Shown: piece after piece, positions 41,046 to 48,874 of the stretch | How the letters are laid out: each line of letters starts with the position of its first letter | How positions within the stretch are numbered: the stretch's first letter is position 1 | Source of the DNA: Anaerolineaceae bacterium | GTDB lineage: Bacteria; Chloroflexota; Anaerolineae; Anaerolineales; Anaerolineaceae | Length of the DNA: 64,000 nucleotides | Assembly: GCA_017417055.1 (NCBI GenBank) | Contig: JAFPZX010000021.1 | Span: forward strand, 1 to 64,000 | Direction of reading: 5' to 3' | Translations under genes and position numbers: made by a program | Notes under the pieces: generated by a model | What the model was told of the DNA's origin: nothing | Database searches by the model: none | Seen by the model: the letters and a program-made list of their open reading frames with translations, nothing else

Positions 41046-41965
41046 TTCGTTTATCGGAAGTCAGTAAAGATGACTGGAAAATTATCCGTGATGGTGAATT
41101 TGCCTCGCTTGGGTTATGTACGGCAAAGGCGGGGCTGCCGCTGCTGACCTTTTGCGGAAATGCAAAATTTTTGCGGATGGCGCTGAAAAATCCGGATGTT
41201 TCCTGCCTGATGGTTCCGTTTGACCTGGCTCAGCAGGCTATGGAAGCGGATCAGACCCGGGGAATCTGCGCAGTGCCAAACCTTCGTATTGATTTCTTTG
41301 AGCTGCATAACCGCCTCTGTGCCCCGGATTGGGCGGAGCGTTATGTCGGAAAAGATGAAGAGACGGTCATTGACCCGTCGGCGCATATTGATCCGCGCGC
41401 TGTTATTGCTCCGCAGAATGTTTCCATCGGTCCCAACACTGTTGTGGAAGCCGGTGCGGTGATTTACGGGCGGACAAAGATCGGTTCAGACTGCATCATC
41501 CGTTCCGGATCTGTGCTTGGGGGCAGCGGATTGGAGTTTATGCGTATAGGCACTGAAGGCATACTGGGTGTTGAACATTGCGGTAACTTGATAATTGACG
41601 ACCGTGTGGAAATACAATATAATTGTAATGTATCCCGTTCTCTGTTCCCATGGCATGAGACCCATATCGGAGATGATACCAAGATCGAAAGTCTTGTTCA
41701 CATCGCGCACGGTTCACATATCGGAAAACGGGTTTTGATTGCCGCTTCTGCCTGTGTGTGCGGATCCGCGGAGATCGGTGATGATGTCTGGATCGGTCCG
41801 AATGCCACGGTCTCCAGTGAAGTGCGTGTCGGGAATAATGCCCGGATTACCCTTGGTGCGGTTGCGGCGGCAGATGTACCTGCCGGTGTGACAGTGAGCG
41901 GCAACTTCGCGGTGGAGCATGAGCTGTTTATGCTTGACCATCTGCGGAAAATGCGCGGTGTATAG
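41036..41965 (+). CDS. Left-handed beta-helix acyltransferase, LpxD-like
   Basis: A 309-residue protein. Residues about 1-110 form a small alpha/beta domain and residues about 115-300 contain many hexapeptide repeats ([LIV]-G-x4 type; for example IDPRAVIAPQNVSIGPNTVV and IGDDVWIGPNATVSSEVRVG), the left-handed beta-helix of acyl- and acetyltransferases. The catalytic-type His is in LVHIAHGSHIGKRV. The layout recalls LpxD, but no other lipid A genes are visible, so it more likely acylates a nucleotide sugar in a surface polysaccharide pathway. It is translated from an overlap with the deacetylase gene. Confidence 0.82.
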   Translation: MGLIRLSEVSKDDWKIIRDGEFASLGLCTAKAGLPLLTFCGNAKFLRMALKNPDVSCLMVPFDLAQQAMEADQTRGICAVPNLRIDFFELHNRLCAPDWAERYVGKDEETVIDPSAHIDPRAVIAPQNVSIGPNTVVEAGAVIYGRTKIGSDCIIRSGSVLGGSGLEFMRIGTEGILGVEHCGNLIIDDRVEIQYNCNVSRSLFPWHETHIGDDTKIESLVHIAHGSHIGKRVLIAASACVCGSAEIGDDVWIGPNATVSSEVRVGNNARITLGAVAAADVPAGVTVSGNFAVEHELFMLDHLRKMRGV

Positions 41966-41967
41966 GG

Positions 41968-42120
41968 ATGCTGAAGGAAGTTATTGTCCTGTTTTTATTT
42001 CTGATTGTGTTAGCCGCGGCGGTATATGCGGGCGGTAAAGGTCTGCTTTCCGATGATTTGAAGCGGGAAGATAAATGGGCTGCGTACGAGCACAGAAATG
42101 TGAAAAAGAAAAGTAACTGA
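41968..42120 (+). CDS. 50-residue single-pass membrane protein
   Basis: Starting two bases after the stop of the acyltransferase gene, this frame encodes a membrane helix (residues 3-21, VIVLFLFLIVLAAAVY), a Gly-rich turn and a charged tail ending VKKKSN. The close spacing, coding-like codon use and clear bitopic design support it as the last gene of the set. It resembles no family I know. It may hold the soluble enzymes at the membrane. Confidence 0.6.
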   Translation: MLKEVIVLFLFLIVLAAAVYAGGKGLLSDDLKREDKWAAYEHRNVKKKSN

Positions 42121-42196
42121 TCAGACAGGTCTGCCTTTTTGCTGCTGCTTCGCCGGCACAAAAAGACTGCACTGTATGTTGTTGAATTATGAATTT
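42121..42196. repeat. Hairpin-core repeat in reverse orientation
   Basis: AGGTCTGCCTTTTTGCTGCT and CGCCGGCACAAAAAGACTGC are the reverse complement of the core at 3.7, 36.8 and 50.7 kb. It begins directly after the stop of the small membrane protein gene. Confidence 0.7.
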
Positions 42197-42212
42197 ATAG
42201 GAGAACAGGGCG

Positions 42213-44591
42213 ATGGTTGATTGGATCATTATTGTGGACGACGACGCAGCCATTTTGGAATCAGCGGGCAGTATCCTGACCAAAGCGGGCAAGCGTGTTA
42301 CCTCGCTGCACTCCGGGAAAGAACTTTTGGAATATGTTCGGGAAAACAGCTTCCCGGATATGATCCTGATGGCTATCAACATGCCTGGGCTGAACGGCTT
42401 TGAAACCCTGCACATCCTGAAGAAAGAAATGACTCCAGGCAAAGAAGTTCCCGTCATCTTCCTGACTGACGATGAGCGTCAGGCACTCGAAAAAGACGGT
42501 CAGGAATCGGGCGCTATGGATTTTATCCAAAAGCCCTTTGATCCCGAAGTTCTGGTGAACCGTGTCCAAAGAAGTCTTGATATTCAGAACAGACTGCGGG
42601 ATTATGCACGGGAAGCGGAAACGGACCCGCTCACCGGTTTCCTGAACAAGACTGCGGCGGAAGCAAAAATTTCCGATATTTGTCAAAAAGACAGCGGTCT
42701 TTTTTGCGCATTAGATCTGGATGCTTTCAAATCGATCAACGATATTTTCGGCCATGATATCGGAGACCGCATCCTGATCATGTTTGCCCGTGTGTTGAGC
42801 GGTAATCTGGAAAAATATGATGCGGTATATGGACGTATCGGCGGTGATGAGTTCATCGCTTTTGTGCGGAACATGTCGACGGAAGATGACCTGATCCGTT
42901 TCACAAAAAAACTCAATGCGGATTTTGTGACGGAAGCACAGAAAATCATCGGAGACCATCTCCCGCTGCCCATCGGGATATCGGTCGGTGCGGTGGCTGT
43001 TCCGGAATATGGCCGGGATTATGACAAACTTTTCCACCTTGCTGACCAGGCGCTTTATTTTGTGAAACAAAACGGAAAGCATGGCTGCAAGCTTTATTCT
43101 CATGCCGGCACGCGTGTAAAAGATATCCATCATTACCTGGATCTTGAAACGATTACGGCCATCCTTGAGGAACGCAACGCTTCTCCAAATGCCATGTGGA
43201 TGGGGAATGAAGTGTTCGGCAGCATTTACCGCTATATGGTCCGTTATATGGACCGCTACCATTCCATCGCCTACCGCGTGCTGTTCACGGTCAGGACGGC
43301 TGATGACATCAGCGATATTGAAAATACGGAAATTATGGTTCAGTTCCGCAAACTGATGCAGAATTCCCTGCGCAACAGCGATGTGATGATGGAATGCGGC
43401 GAAAACCAGTTGTTCCTGTTGCTCCCGGAGATTCAGGAATATGATATCGATCCTGTCATTTCCCGTCTGCTGCGGAATTGGAATAATTCAGAATATGCCT
43501 CTAAGGCAGAAGTGCTCTTTGAAGCCGGTCAGGTTCATCAGAAAAAGTATCAGGAACCTGAACAGGTGCAGGAGACGATGGTGCAGCAGGTCTTTGTTGC
43601 CGATGGTGATGAAGATGTGCTGAAGACTGTCGGACAATCTCTTTTGGGACAAAAAACAGAAGTCACCGGACTCAAGTCGGGACAGGAACTGCTGGACCTG
43701 ATGAAGACAAAAAGGCCGGATCTTATTCTTTTGGATGTTTCCCTGCCGGAGACTGACGGTTTTGAGACGCTGCTGCGCATGCGGCGGATCTATGACCCGG
43801 AACGTGAGATTCCTGTGATTTTCCTGGCGGCAGATGAAACCCGTGAAATTGAATCCCGCAGCGTTCAGTTGGGAGCGATGGATCTTATCAGGAAGCCCAT
43901 CGTCCCGGAAATTCTTTCACTCCGGGTGAAGCATACGCTGGAGCTTGTTCAGCTGAAGTGGAATATGTCGGAAGCAGTCCGGCGGAAGGTTCATGAGCAG
44001 GAAAAAATGGCGCTGCATGTGGTCCAGACGCTTGCGGAAACCATTGATGCCAAAGACAAATATGCCGACGGTCACTCTACACGGGTGGCGGATTATGCCC
44101 GGGAGATCGGCCGCAGGCATGGGTATACCATAAAACAGCAGGATGAGATTTATATGATGGGTCTCCTCCATGATATCGGAAGGGTCCAATTGCCGGATGA
44201 GATCATCAACAAACCGGGTAAATTGACGGATGCGGAGTTCGAGACGGTCAAGTCTCATACGGTCATTGGAGCGAATATCCTCGGAAAAATCGAGGAGCAG
44301 CCTTCTCTTTATGCCGGCGCACGGTGGCATCATGAACGCTTTGACGGCAAAGGATATCCGGACGGACTGATTGGGCTTGAAATTCCCGAAGAATGCCGCA
44401 TCCTTGCCGTGGCAGATGCCTATGACGCCATGACCAGCCGCAGAAGTTATCGGGATGCCCTGCCGCAAAGCGCCGCAAGGGAAGAGATTCGGAAGAACAG
44501 CGGAACACAGTTCGATTCGAAATTCGCTGAGATCATGCTCGGCATGATCGATGAAGACAGTGAATTCAGTATGCGGGAAATACCGGAATGA
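42213..44591 (+). CDS. REC-GGDEF-REC-HD-GYP cyclic di-GMP protein
   Basis: A 792-residue soluble regulator with four domains. REC1 (residues 1-125) has its acidic pocket (VDDD), the Thr in FLTDD and the Lys in IQKP, but Ala54 (codon GCT) replaces the phospho-acceptor Asp in MILMAINMP. The GGDEF domain (about 135-305) has intact GGDEF (GRIGGDEFIAF), but EKYD replaces the RxxD inhibitory site. REC2 (about 460-580) has the Asp in LILLDVSLP. The HD-GYP domain (about 600-780) has LLHDIGRVQLP, HHERFDGKGYPDGL and DAYDAMTSRRSYR, all intact. It could both make and degrade cyclic di-GMP, controlled through REC2. The stop TGA belongs to a repeat element. Confidence 0.92.
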   Translation: MVDWIIIVDDDAAILESAGSILTKAGKRVTSLHSGKELLEYVRENSFPDMILMAINMPGLNGFETLHILKKEMTPGKEVPVIFLTDDERQALEKDGQESGAMDFIQKPFDPEVLVNRVQRSLDIQNRLRDYAREAETDPLTGFLNKTAAEAKISDICQKDSGLFCALDLDAFKSINDIFGHDIGDRILIMFARVLSGNLEKYDAVYGRIGGDEFIAFVRNMSTEDDLIRFTKKLNADFVTEAQKIIGDHLPLPIGISVGAVAVPEYGRDYDKLFHLADQALYFVKQNGKHGCKLYSHAGTRVKDIHHYLDLETITAILEERNASPNAMWMGNEVFGSIYRYMVRYMDRYHSIAYRVLFTVRTADDISDIENTEIMVQFRKLMQNSLRNSDVMMECGENQLFLLLPEIQEYDIDPVISRLLRNWNNSEYASKAEVLFEAGQVHQKKYQEPEQVQETMVQQVFVADGDEDVLKTVGQSLLGQKTEVTGLKSGQELLDLMKTKRPDLILLDVSLPETDGFETLLRMRRIYDPEREIPVIFLAADETREIESRSVQLGAMDLIRKPIVPEILSLRVKHTLELVQLKWNMSEAVRRKVHEQEKMALHVVQTLAETIDAKDKYADGHSTRVADYAREIGRRHGYTIKQQDEIYMMGLLHDIGRVQLPDEIINKPGKLTDAEFETVKSHTVIGANILGKIEEQPSLYAGARWHHERFDGKGYPDGLIGLEIPEECRILAVADAYDAMTSRRSYRDALPQSAAREEIRKNSGTQFDSKFAEIMLGMIDEDSEFSMREIPE

Positions 44592-44664
44592 GTCAAAGCG
44601 ACCTGTTTTCATTGACTCATTCAACGGGAAATGGCCATTAATCAGCGTCTCCTTAAGTCTATTA
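44588..44664. repeat. Partial MITE-like element
   Basis: TGAGTCAAAGCGACCTGTTT and TTGACTCATT match the 18.7 and 35.8 kb elements, followed by AAATGGCCATTAATCAGCGT as at 35.87 kb. It begins at the stop codon of the REC-GGDEF-REC-HD-GYP gene. Confidence 0.65.
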
Positions 44665-44711
44665 CATGCCGCGAAGCCGACACAGACGTGTCACAGGAAA
44701 GGAAATTTATC

Positions 44712-45194
44712 ATGGATTCTGAACAAAAGCATGAGATTTATGATTTACTGGTCCGTCAGGCGGAATCCCTGACGGAAGATGAACGTCTTCCCATTCCAAA
44801 CTTGGCAAATACCGCTGCACTGCTGGGCGAATCATTAGAGGAAATCAACTGGGCGGGGTATTACCTGATGGTTGAGGGTGCCCTGGTGCTCGGTCCGTTT
44901 TGGGGACGCCCTGCGTGTATCCGTATACCGGTTGGGAAAGGTGTCTGCGGAACGGCGGTGGCTGCTGACGCGGTGCAGTGCGTGCAGGATGTCCATGCGT
45001 TTCCGGGGCATATTGCCTGCGACAGCCGGTCCCGCTCAGAAATCGTCATTCCGCTCCATCATGAGGGCAAAGTGGTCGGCGTCCTCGACATTGACAGCCC
45101 CATCCCCGCCCGTTTTGATGAGATTGATGTGGCAGGCCTCACCCGCTTCGCGCAGGTTCTGGAACGAAACTGTGACTGGAAAAGAAGGAGTTAG
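44712..45194 (+). CDS. Free methionine-(R)-sulfoxide reductase (GAF domain)
   Basis: A 160-residue cytoplasmic GAF-domain enzyme of the fRMsr (YebR/MsrC) family, which reduces free L-methionine-R-sulfoxide with thioredoxin. The three conserved cysteines are present: Cys69 in RPACIRIP, Cys79 in GKGVCGTA and Cys103 in HAFPGHIACDSRSRSE. The start MDSEQKHEIY follows GGAAAGGAAATTT; a longer upstream frame is not supported. The last residues RRS and the TAG stop are encoded by the first unit of a 7-bp repeat block. The protein is probably active and monocistronic. Confidence 0.9.
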   Translation: MDSEQKHEIYDLLVRQAESLTEDERLPIPNLANTAALLGESLEEINWAGYYLMVEGALVLGPFWGRPACIRIPVGKGVCGTAVAADAVQCVQDVHAFPGHIACDSRSRSEIVIPLHHEGKVVGVLDIDSPIPARFDEIDVAGLTRFAQVLERNCDWKRRS

Positions 45195-45276
45195 GAATTA
45201 GGAGTGAGAAATGAGGAATGAAAAGTAAGGAGTAAGGAGTAAGAAGTGACTCCTAACTCCTAACTCCTAACTTATT
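45187..45276. repeat. 7-bp repeats in opposed orientation
   Basis: GGAGTTAGGAATTAGGAGTG and AAGGAGTAAGGAGTAAGAAG are followed by the inverted CTCCTAACTCCTAACTCCTA, which could fold into a long imperfect hairpin. The block provides the stop codon of the sulfoxide reductase gene. Confidence 0.8.
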
Positions 45277-45290
45277 TACCGGAGGAAGTT

Positions 45291-45575
45291 ATGATCAATA
45301 CGGAAGTGATGACAAATAATACGGTTTTGAAAGATACAATTGATATGCTCTTTGATTTGAGTGTTGATGATTTGCTGGAGATACAGTCATTTATCAAAGG
45401 GAATCGTTCCCGAAATATGAAAGATGCCGCGGCGGATATAGCTGAATTCTATAAACCGCTCACCGAGGCTGAACTGATTGAAAGAATCGATAAAGGTATT
45501 GCAGAAGCAGATGCGGGTATGTTTATTGATTCTGAAACTATGGAAAAGGAGCTTATTGCGGAGTTTGGACTGTGA
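45291..45575 (+). CDS. Antitoxin-like protein of a RelE-type pair
   Basis: A 94-residue acidic helical protein. Residues about 14-40 (VLKDTIDMLFDLSVDDLLEI) are a helical segment; the C-terminal half, from LTEAELIERIDKG, resembles the toxin-binding region of antitoxins that come with RelE/ParE toxins. There is a strong ribosome site (CCGGAGGAAG). Its stop overlaps the start of the following toxin-like gene (GTGA). The DNA-binding class is not clear to me, so only the operon position supports the antitoxin call. Confidence 0.7.
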   Translation: MINTEVMTNNTVLKDTIDMLFDLSVDDLLEIQSFIKGNRSRNMKDAAADIAEFYKPLTEAELIERIDKGIAEADAGMFIDSETMEKELIAEFGL

Positions 45576-45889
45576 AGAAGTATAAAGTTGTCGTTACTCC
45601 TGAAGCATATGCAAATTTCAGAAGGATTCTTGCGTATCTTTCCCGAAATAAGAAGAATAAACAAGCCGCGGGAAATGTTATGAGTGATTATCAGAAAACA
45701 AAAAAGATTCTATCTGATATTGCAGGAAGTATTCGTGAACCGGAGAGCGAAGCGCTGAAATCCAGGAATCTGAAGCGCATGAATTTCGGAAACCATGATT
45801 ATTTCCTTCTGTTCCGTATCGATGGTGACAAAGCCATTGTTACGAACATCTTCCACGCATCTGAAGACTTTGAATTAAAATTATTTTGA
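45572..45889 (+). CDS. RelE/ParE-family toxin-like protein
   Basis: A 105-residue basic protein starting with GTG inside the stop of the antitoxin gene. YKVVVTPEAYANFRRILAYL and the C-terminal YFLLFRIDGDKAIVTNIFHA are the RelE/ParE pattern: an N-terminal strand and helical hairpin and C-terminal strands with Arg and His. RelE members cut mRNA in the ribosome while ParE members poison gyrase; which applies here cannot be read. The pair stands alone beside a tRNA gene. Confidence 0.8.
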   Translation: MKKYKVVVTPEAYANFRRILAYLSRNKKNKQAAGNVMSDYQKTKKILSDIAGSIREPESEALKSRNLKRMNFGNHDYFLLFRIDGDKAIVTNIFHASEDFELKLF

Positions 45890-45969
45890 ACCACTGACTG
45901 CTTAGTCATTAACTCCTGTCCACTGCCCACTGTCCACTGACAGAAAAATCACAAAATTCACGAATTTCC

Positions 45970-45997
45970 TTTACAAATAACTGAGTGGTGTTACAAT
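45970..45997 (+). promoter_or_regulatory. Promoter of tRNA-Gln (TTTACA-16-TACAAT)
   Basis: A sigma-70-like pair 18 bases upstream of the tRNA 5' end. Confidence 0.55.
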
Positions 45998-46014
45998 AGT
46001 GACTGTTCATGAGA

Positions 46015-46085
46015 TGGGCACTCGTCTAATGGCAGGACAGCAGACTCTGAATCTGTATGTAGAGGTTCGACTCCTTTGTGCCCAG
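46015..46085 (+). tRNA. tRNA-Gln, anticodon CTG
   Basis: The acceptor arms TGGGCAC and GTGCCCA pair in seven of seven positions. The anticodon stem GCAGA/TCTGT encloses the loop CTCTGAA, with anticodon CTG at 46047-46049 reading the codon CAG. The T arm contains GGTTCGACTCC. CCA is not encoded; a T-rich stretch directly after (CTTTTTTTATTT) can end the transcript. Confidence 0.95.
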
Positions 46086-46182
46086 CTTTTTTTATTTAAG
46101 AAACTAATGAATTATTTGAGGCTTGGAGACAATTTTCTATTTCGCACAAACAAAAATGTCCCCGTCCAAAAATAATCACTGT

Positions 46183-46230
46183 AATTATAAAAAGGGATTG
46201 TTACATCAGCAGCAATCCCTTTTTATAATT
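46183..46230. terminator. Perfect 18-bp inverted repeat
   Basis: AATTATAAAAAGGGATTG and its exact inverse are separated by 12 bases. The T5 tract follows the stem core in both directions, so it can terminate transcripts from both sides: the tRNA gene on the left and the phosphoesterase operon on the right. It could also be the remains of a small mobile element. Confidence 0.65.
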
Positions 46231-46244
46231 CATACTTCTTTCTA

Positions 46245-46340
46245 TGTCGCAGGTTGTCCGCCACATTCATCATTCATCATTTCTTATCGATCATCCATCA
46301 TACGTCATCCATCATCCATCATCCATCTTTCTTCTTACTT
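46245..46340. repeat. 7-bp repeats of type ATCCATC
   Basis: CATTCATCATTCATCATTTC and then CATCCATCATCCATCATCCA lie just downstream of the phosphoesterase stop. Confidence 0.75.
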
Positions 46341-46348
46341 CTTCTTCC

Positions 46349-47020
46349 CTATCGCCGGAGGGCATCCAGCACGCTTTCGTGGACGACTCCGGAAAGTGAA
46401 AGCAGCGGGGTGATATCGGCATTGACCCTGTGGAGCGACACGCTGCCGGAGTCCGTATCAAACAGCGCCCAGGCGGGTTTGCTGCCGCCGCCCTCATCCC
46501 GCGGCAGTCCGACAGATCCCACATTCACCATCAGCGTGTGCGGATTCTGCTTTATCCAGGGACGGTGCGTATGTCCGCAGAAAACGATATCTTCCGCGGG
46601 GTTGTCGTAAAGTGCCAGTTCGCTGTCGATGTAGGCATATCCTTTCAGATGGTTCAGCGGGGATCCATGGACAAAGGTGATACGCTTTCCGTTGAAGGTT
46701 TCATGAATAATTTCCGGCCAGGATTTGACAAAGGCCAGCTCTTCCGGTGAGATTTCTGCCATGGTTTTGCGGAGCTGATAAACCGGTTCATGTTTTTCGG
46801 GAATCGGAAATTCGCCGCGCAGCATAGAATCATGATTCCCTTCCACGCAAAGCGCTCCGATTTCACGGAGTTTCCGGATCACCTGCACGCCGAACGGATA
46901 ATAAGAGACGCTGTCGCCCAGGAAGATATATTTTTCAACATGTTCCGCTTCAGCGTCCCGTAAAAATTCTTCAAAAAAAGAGATATTGCCGTGAATATCG
47001 GAAAAAACAGCGATTCTCAT
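46349..47020 (-). CDS. Calcineurin-like metallophosphoesterase, YfcE/MJ0936 type
   Basis: A 223-residue cytoplasmic phosphoesterase. The dinuclear metal motifs are all visible: FSDIHGN (residues 5-11), FLGDSVSYYP near residue 34, VEGNHDSML near residue 60, and later FVHGSPLNH and FCGHTHRPW near residue 152. Family members cut phosphodiesters of varied small molecules. It is the last gene of the kinase operon and its start overlaps the stop of the flavoprotein gene (ATGA). Confidence 0.88.
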   Translation of the reverse strand: MRIAVFSDIHGNISFFEEFLRDAEAEHVEKYIFLGDSVSYYPFGVQVIRKLREIGALCVEGNHDSMLRGEFPIPEKHEPVYQLRKTMAEISPEELAFVKSWPEIIHETFNGKRITFVHGSPLNHLKGYAYIDSELALYDNPAEDIVFCGHTHRPWIKQNPHTLMVNVGSVGLPRDEGGGSKPAWALFDTDSGSVSLHRVNADITPLLSLSGVVHESVLDALRR

Positions 47021-48351
47021 GATTCAGCCGCTGCACTTCCTGATGGAAATTCATTGATGATGTCCCGGGCGAGGTCATTTGCCCAGCGGACGGCGAAGTT
47101 CATGCCGCGGTCCCAGGGGTAAATCTGACTCATCGAGATAAAATAAAGCCCGGGAAGCGGTGTTTTCATTGCCGGAATAGCTTTGGAATGGTTCAGGAAC
47201 GGGACCGGCTGGGCATAATCCGCGGCAAATTTGGTTGCGTTGATGATCCAATCTTCTGAAAACGCCGGGTTGATCTTTTTGAATCCCGGTTTCAGTTTTT
47301 CCAGAAGCTCCTCAGCGGATAAATCAAAATATTCATGCCCGCGCGGCAGGTAGTCGCCGGCATAAATGATCGTTTCATTGTTATAGCGCTCTTTTGGGAT
47401 AAAGTTGGTGTGTTCAACGAGCGCGAGGAACGGATAACCCTCATTTTTCGGCAGGTTGTACCAGTAATATCCCTGTGGGGAGAGCGGCTGTTTGAGCCGG
47501 ACGCAGAGCACCACTGCTCCGAGGTGTTTCAGCGCTGCCAATTGGGATCGGTAAGCTTCGGGCAGCTGAGCGCACAAGCCGAGCATGGACTGCGGTGATG
47601 TGGTGACAATCACTTTGTCGTAACCTTCAAGCGTCTCACCGCTGCCGAGAATCAGACGATAATATTTTTTTGACTCATCCTGTTCGATCTGCTTTACATC
47701 CGTATTCAGCCGTATGGATACTCCGGCTTTCCGGAGTTGTTCGGAGAAGAGATCAAAAAGGTCCTGCATTCCGCCATCAAATGTGCCGAGCGAGGTGGTG
47801 CGGGAGTAGATGCGTGCCCACAGCCAGGACATTGGTACCTGATTGGCATATTCTTCCCCGAATTTGCCGATCATCATCGGTTCCCACATGGTTTTGTAGG
47901 CAAACTCTCCCGCGTATTTTGTCATCCAGTCCTTCGCGGTTATTTTTTCCAGCTCCTGCCAGTTTTTTGTCAGCCGCAGATAAACACCTGCAAGCCCGAA
48001 CCGGATCTTATGGATCCCGAACCCCAGACCTGGGTAGGCGAGGGCGGCGGGGATGGAATCAAAGGGGTAAAACTTTCCCTTGTGATACATGACTGTTGTC
48101 GGCGTGCGGAATTTTACCCGGTCCCGGAATCCGAGTTCTGCTATTAATCCAAGCAGGTCGTCATCTTTTTGGAACCAGTGATGGTAAAAGAATTCGACGG
48201 AATCTTTCCATCCTTCCGCTTTGAATCCGCGGGCGATGCCGCCAGGTGCGCTTTCCTTTTCGAAGATTTCCACTTCAAAACCGGTGTCCCGCAGCCTTTT
48301 GGCAAGTGTCATTCCGCTGATTCCACAGCCAATGATCGCGATTTTACTCAT
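47017..48351 (-). CDS. FAD-dependent amine-oxidase-like oxidoreductase
   Basis: A 444-residue flavoprotein. The N-terminus IAIIGCGISGMTLAKRL with FEKE near residue 35 is the dinucleotide-binding fold. The rest has the amine oxidase/protoporphyrinogen oxidase/UDP-galactopyranose mutase layout, with substrate region WLWARIYSRTTSLGTFDGGM and the C-terminal FAD contact MNFAVRWANDLARDI. Similar genes occur in surface polysaccharide or lipid pathways, but the substrate is unknown. It sits 16 bp after the repeat protein gene and overlaps the phosphoesterase gene. Confidence 0.8.
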   Translation of the reverse strand: MSKIAIIGCGISGMTLAKRLRDTGFEVEIFEKESAPGGIARGFKAEGWKDSVEFFYHHWFQKDDDLLGLIAELGFRDRVKFRTPTTVMYHKGKFYPFDSIPAALAYPGLGFGIHKIRFGLAGVYLRLTKNWQELEKITAKDWMTKYAGEFAYKTMWEPMMIGKFGEEYANQVPMSWLWARIYSRTTSLGTFDGGMQDLFDLFSEQLRKAGVSIRLNTDVKQIEQDESKKYYRLILGSGETLEGYDKVIVTTSPQSMLGLCAQLPEAYRSQLAALKHLGAVVLCVRLKQPLSPQGYYWYNLPKNEGYPFLALVEHTNFIPKERYNNETIIYAGDYLPRGHEYFDLSAEELLEKLKPGFKKINPAFSEDWIINATKFAADYAQPVPFLNHSKAIPAMKTPLPGLYFISMSQIYPWDRGMNFAVRWANDLARDIINEFPSGSAAAES

Positions 48352-48367
48352 AGAAAATTTCCGCCGT

Positions 48368-48856
48368 TCAGAAGATGACGATCAAAGCTCCGACAACACC
48401 CAAAACACCCAGTGCGAAGGGGAGCAGGCAGCAGCCGCCGGACTTTTTCGATACTGGATTTGAAACAGGTTGGGATGGTGTCACTCTTGAGCTTGGCTGC
48501 GGCGGTATCGGGGCTGACGGTCTTTCGGGAGCAGCGGCAGGCCTTGAGGGAATTTTCCGTGAGATTTCATCGACCTTACTGGAGGGTTTTACCCGCGCGG
48601 GCATGGAGTCTGATGGCCCGGATGACGGGGTGTTGATTTTCCGTGAAATATCATCCACTTTGCTGGATGGGCGCACACGTGCTGAAGATGCGGGTTTGGA
48701 TGATGGGGTGTTGATTTTCCGTGAAATATCATCCACTTTGCTGGACGGTCTGACCCGCGTTGAAGTGGTGGGTCTGGATGCCGAATTGTTGACTTTTCTT
48801 GAAACGTCATCCGCCTTGCTGACGCGGTTTCGTCCTGTTCTTTCTTTCATAGCCAT
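48368..48856 (-). CDS. Repeat protein with C-terminal membrane tail
   Basis: A 162-residue protein built from four 26-28-residue repeats with the core SKVDDISRKI followed by Ser/Pro/Arg-rich linkers (for example NTPSSKPASSARVRPS). The last 30 residues contain KKSGGCCLLPFALGVLGVVGALIVIF, a Cys pair and a membrane helix, a tail-anchor design. Two repeats are nearly identical over 78 bases of DNA, a sign of recent duplication. It lies 18 bp after the Ser/Thr kinase gene, and the Ser-rich repeats could be kinase targets; that is an inference. No family recognised. Confidence 0.72.
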   Translation of the reverse strand: MAMKERTGRNRVSKADDVSRKVNNSASRPTTSTRVRPSSKVDDISRKINTPSSKPASSARVRPSSKVDDISRKINTPSSGPSDSMPARVKPSSKVDEISRKIPSRPAAAPERPSAPIPPQPSSRVTPSQPVSNPVSKKSGGCCLLPFALGVLGVVGALIVIF

Positions 48857-48874
48857 AAGTCTCTCCTTTTTCTT

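Noticed and set aside
41036-41965. Calling the beta-helix gene lpxD as evidence for lipid A
   Set aside because: No other lipid A genes are visible and the neighbours fit surface-glycan modification; similarity to LpxD is only in fold and layout.
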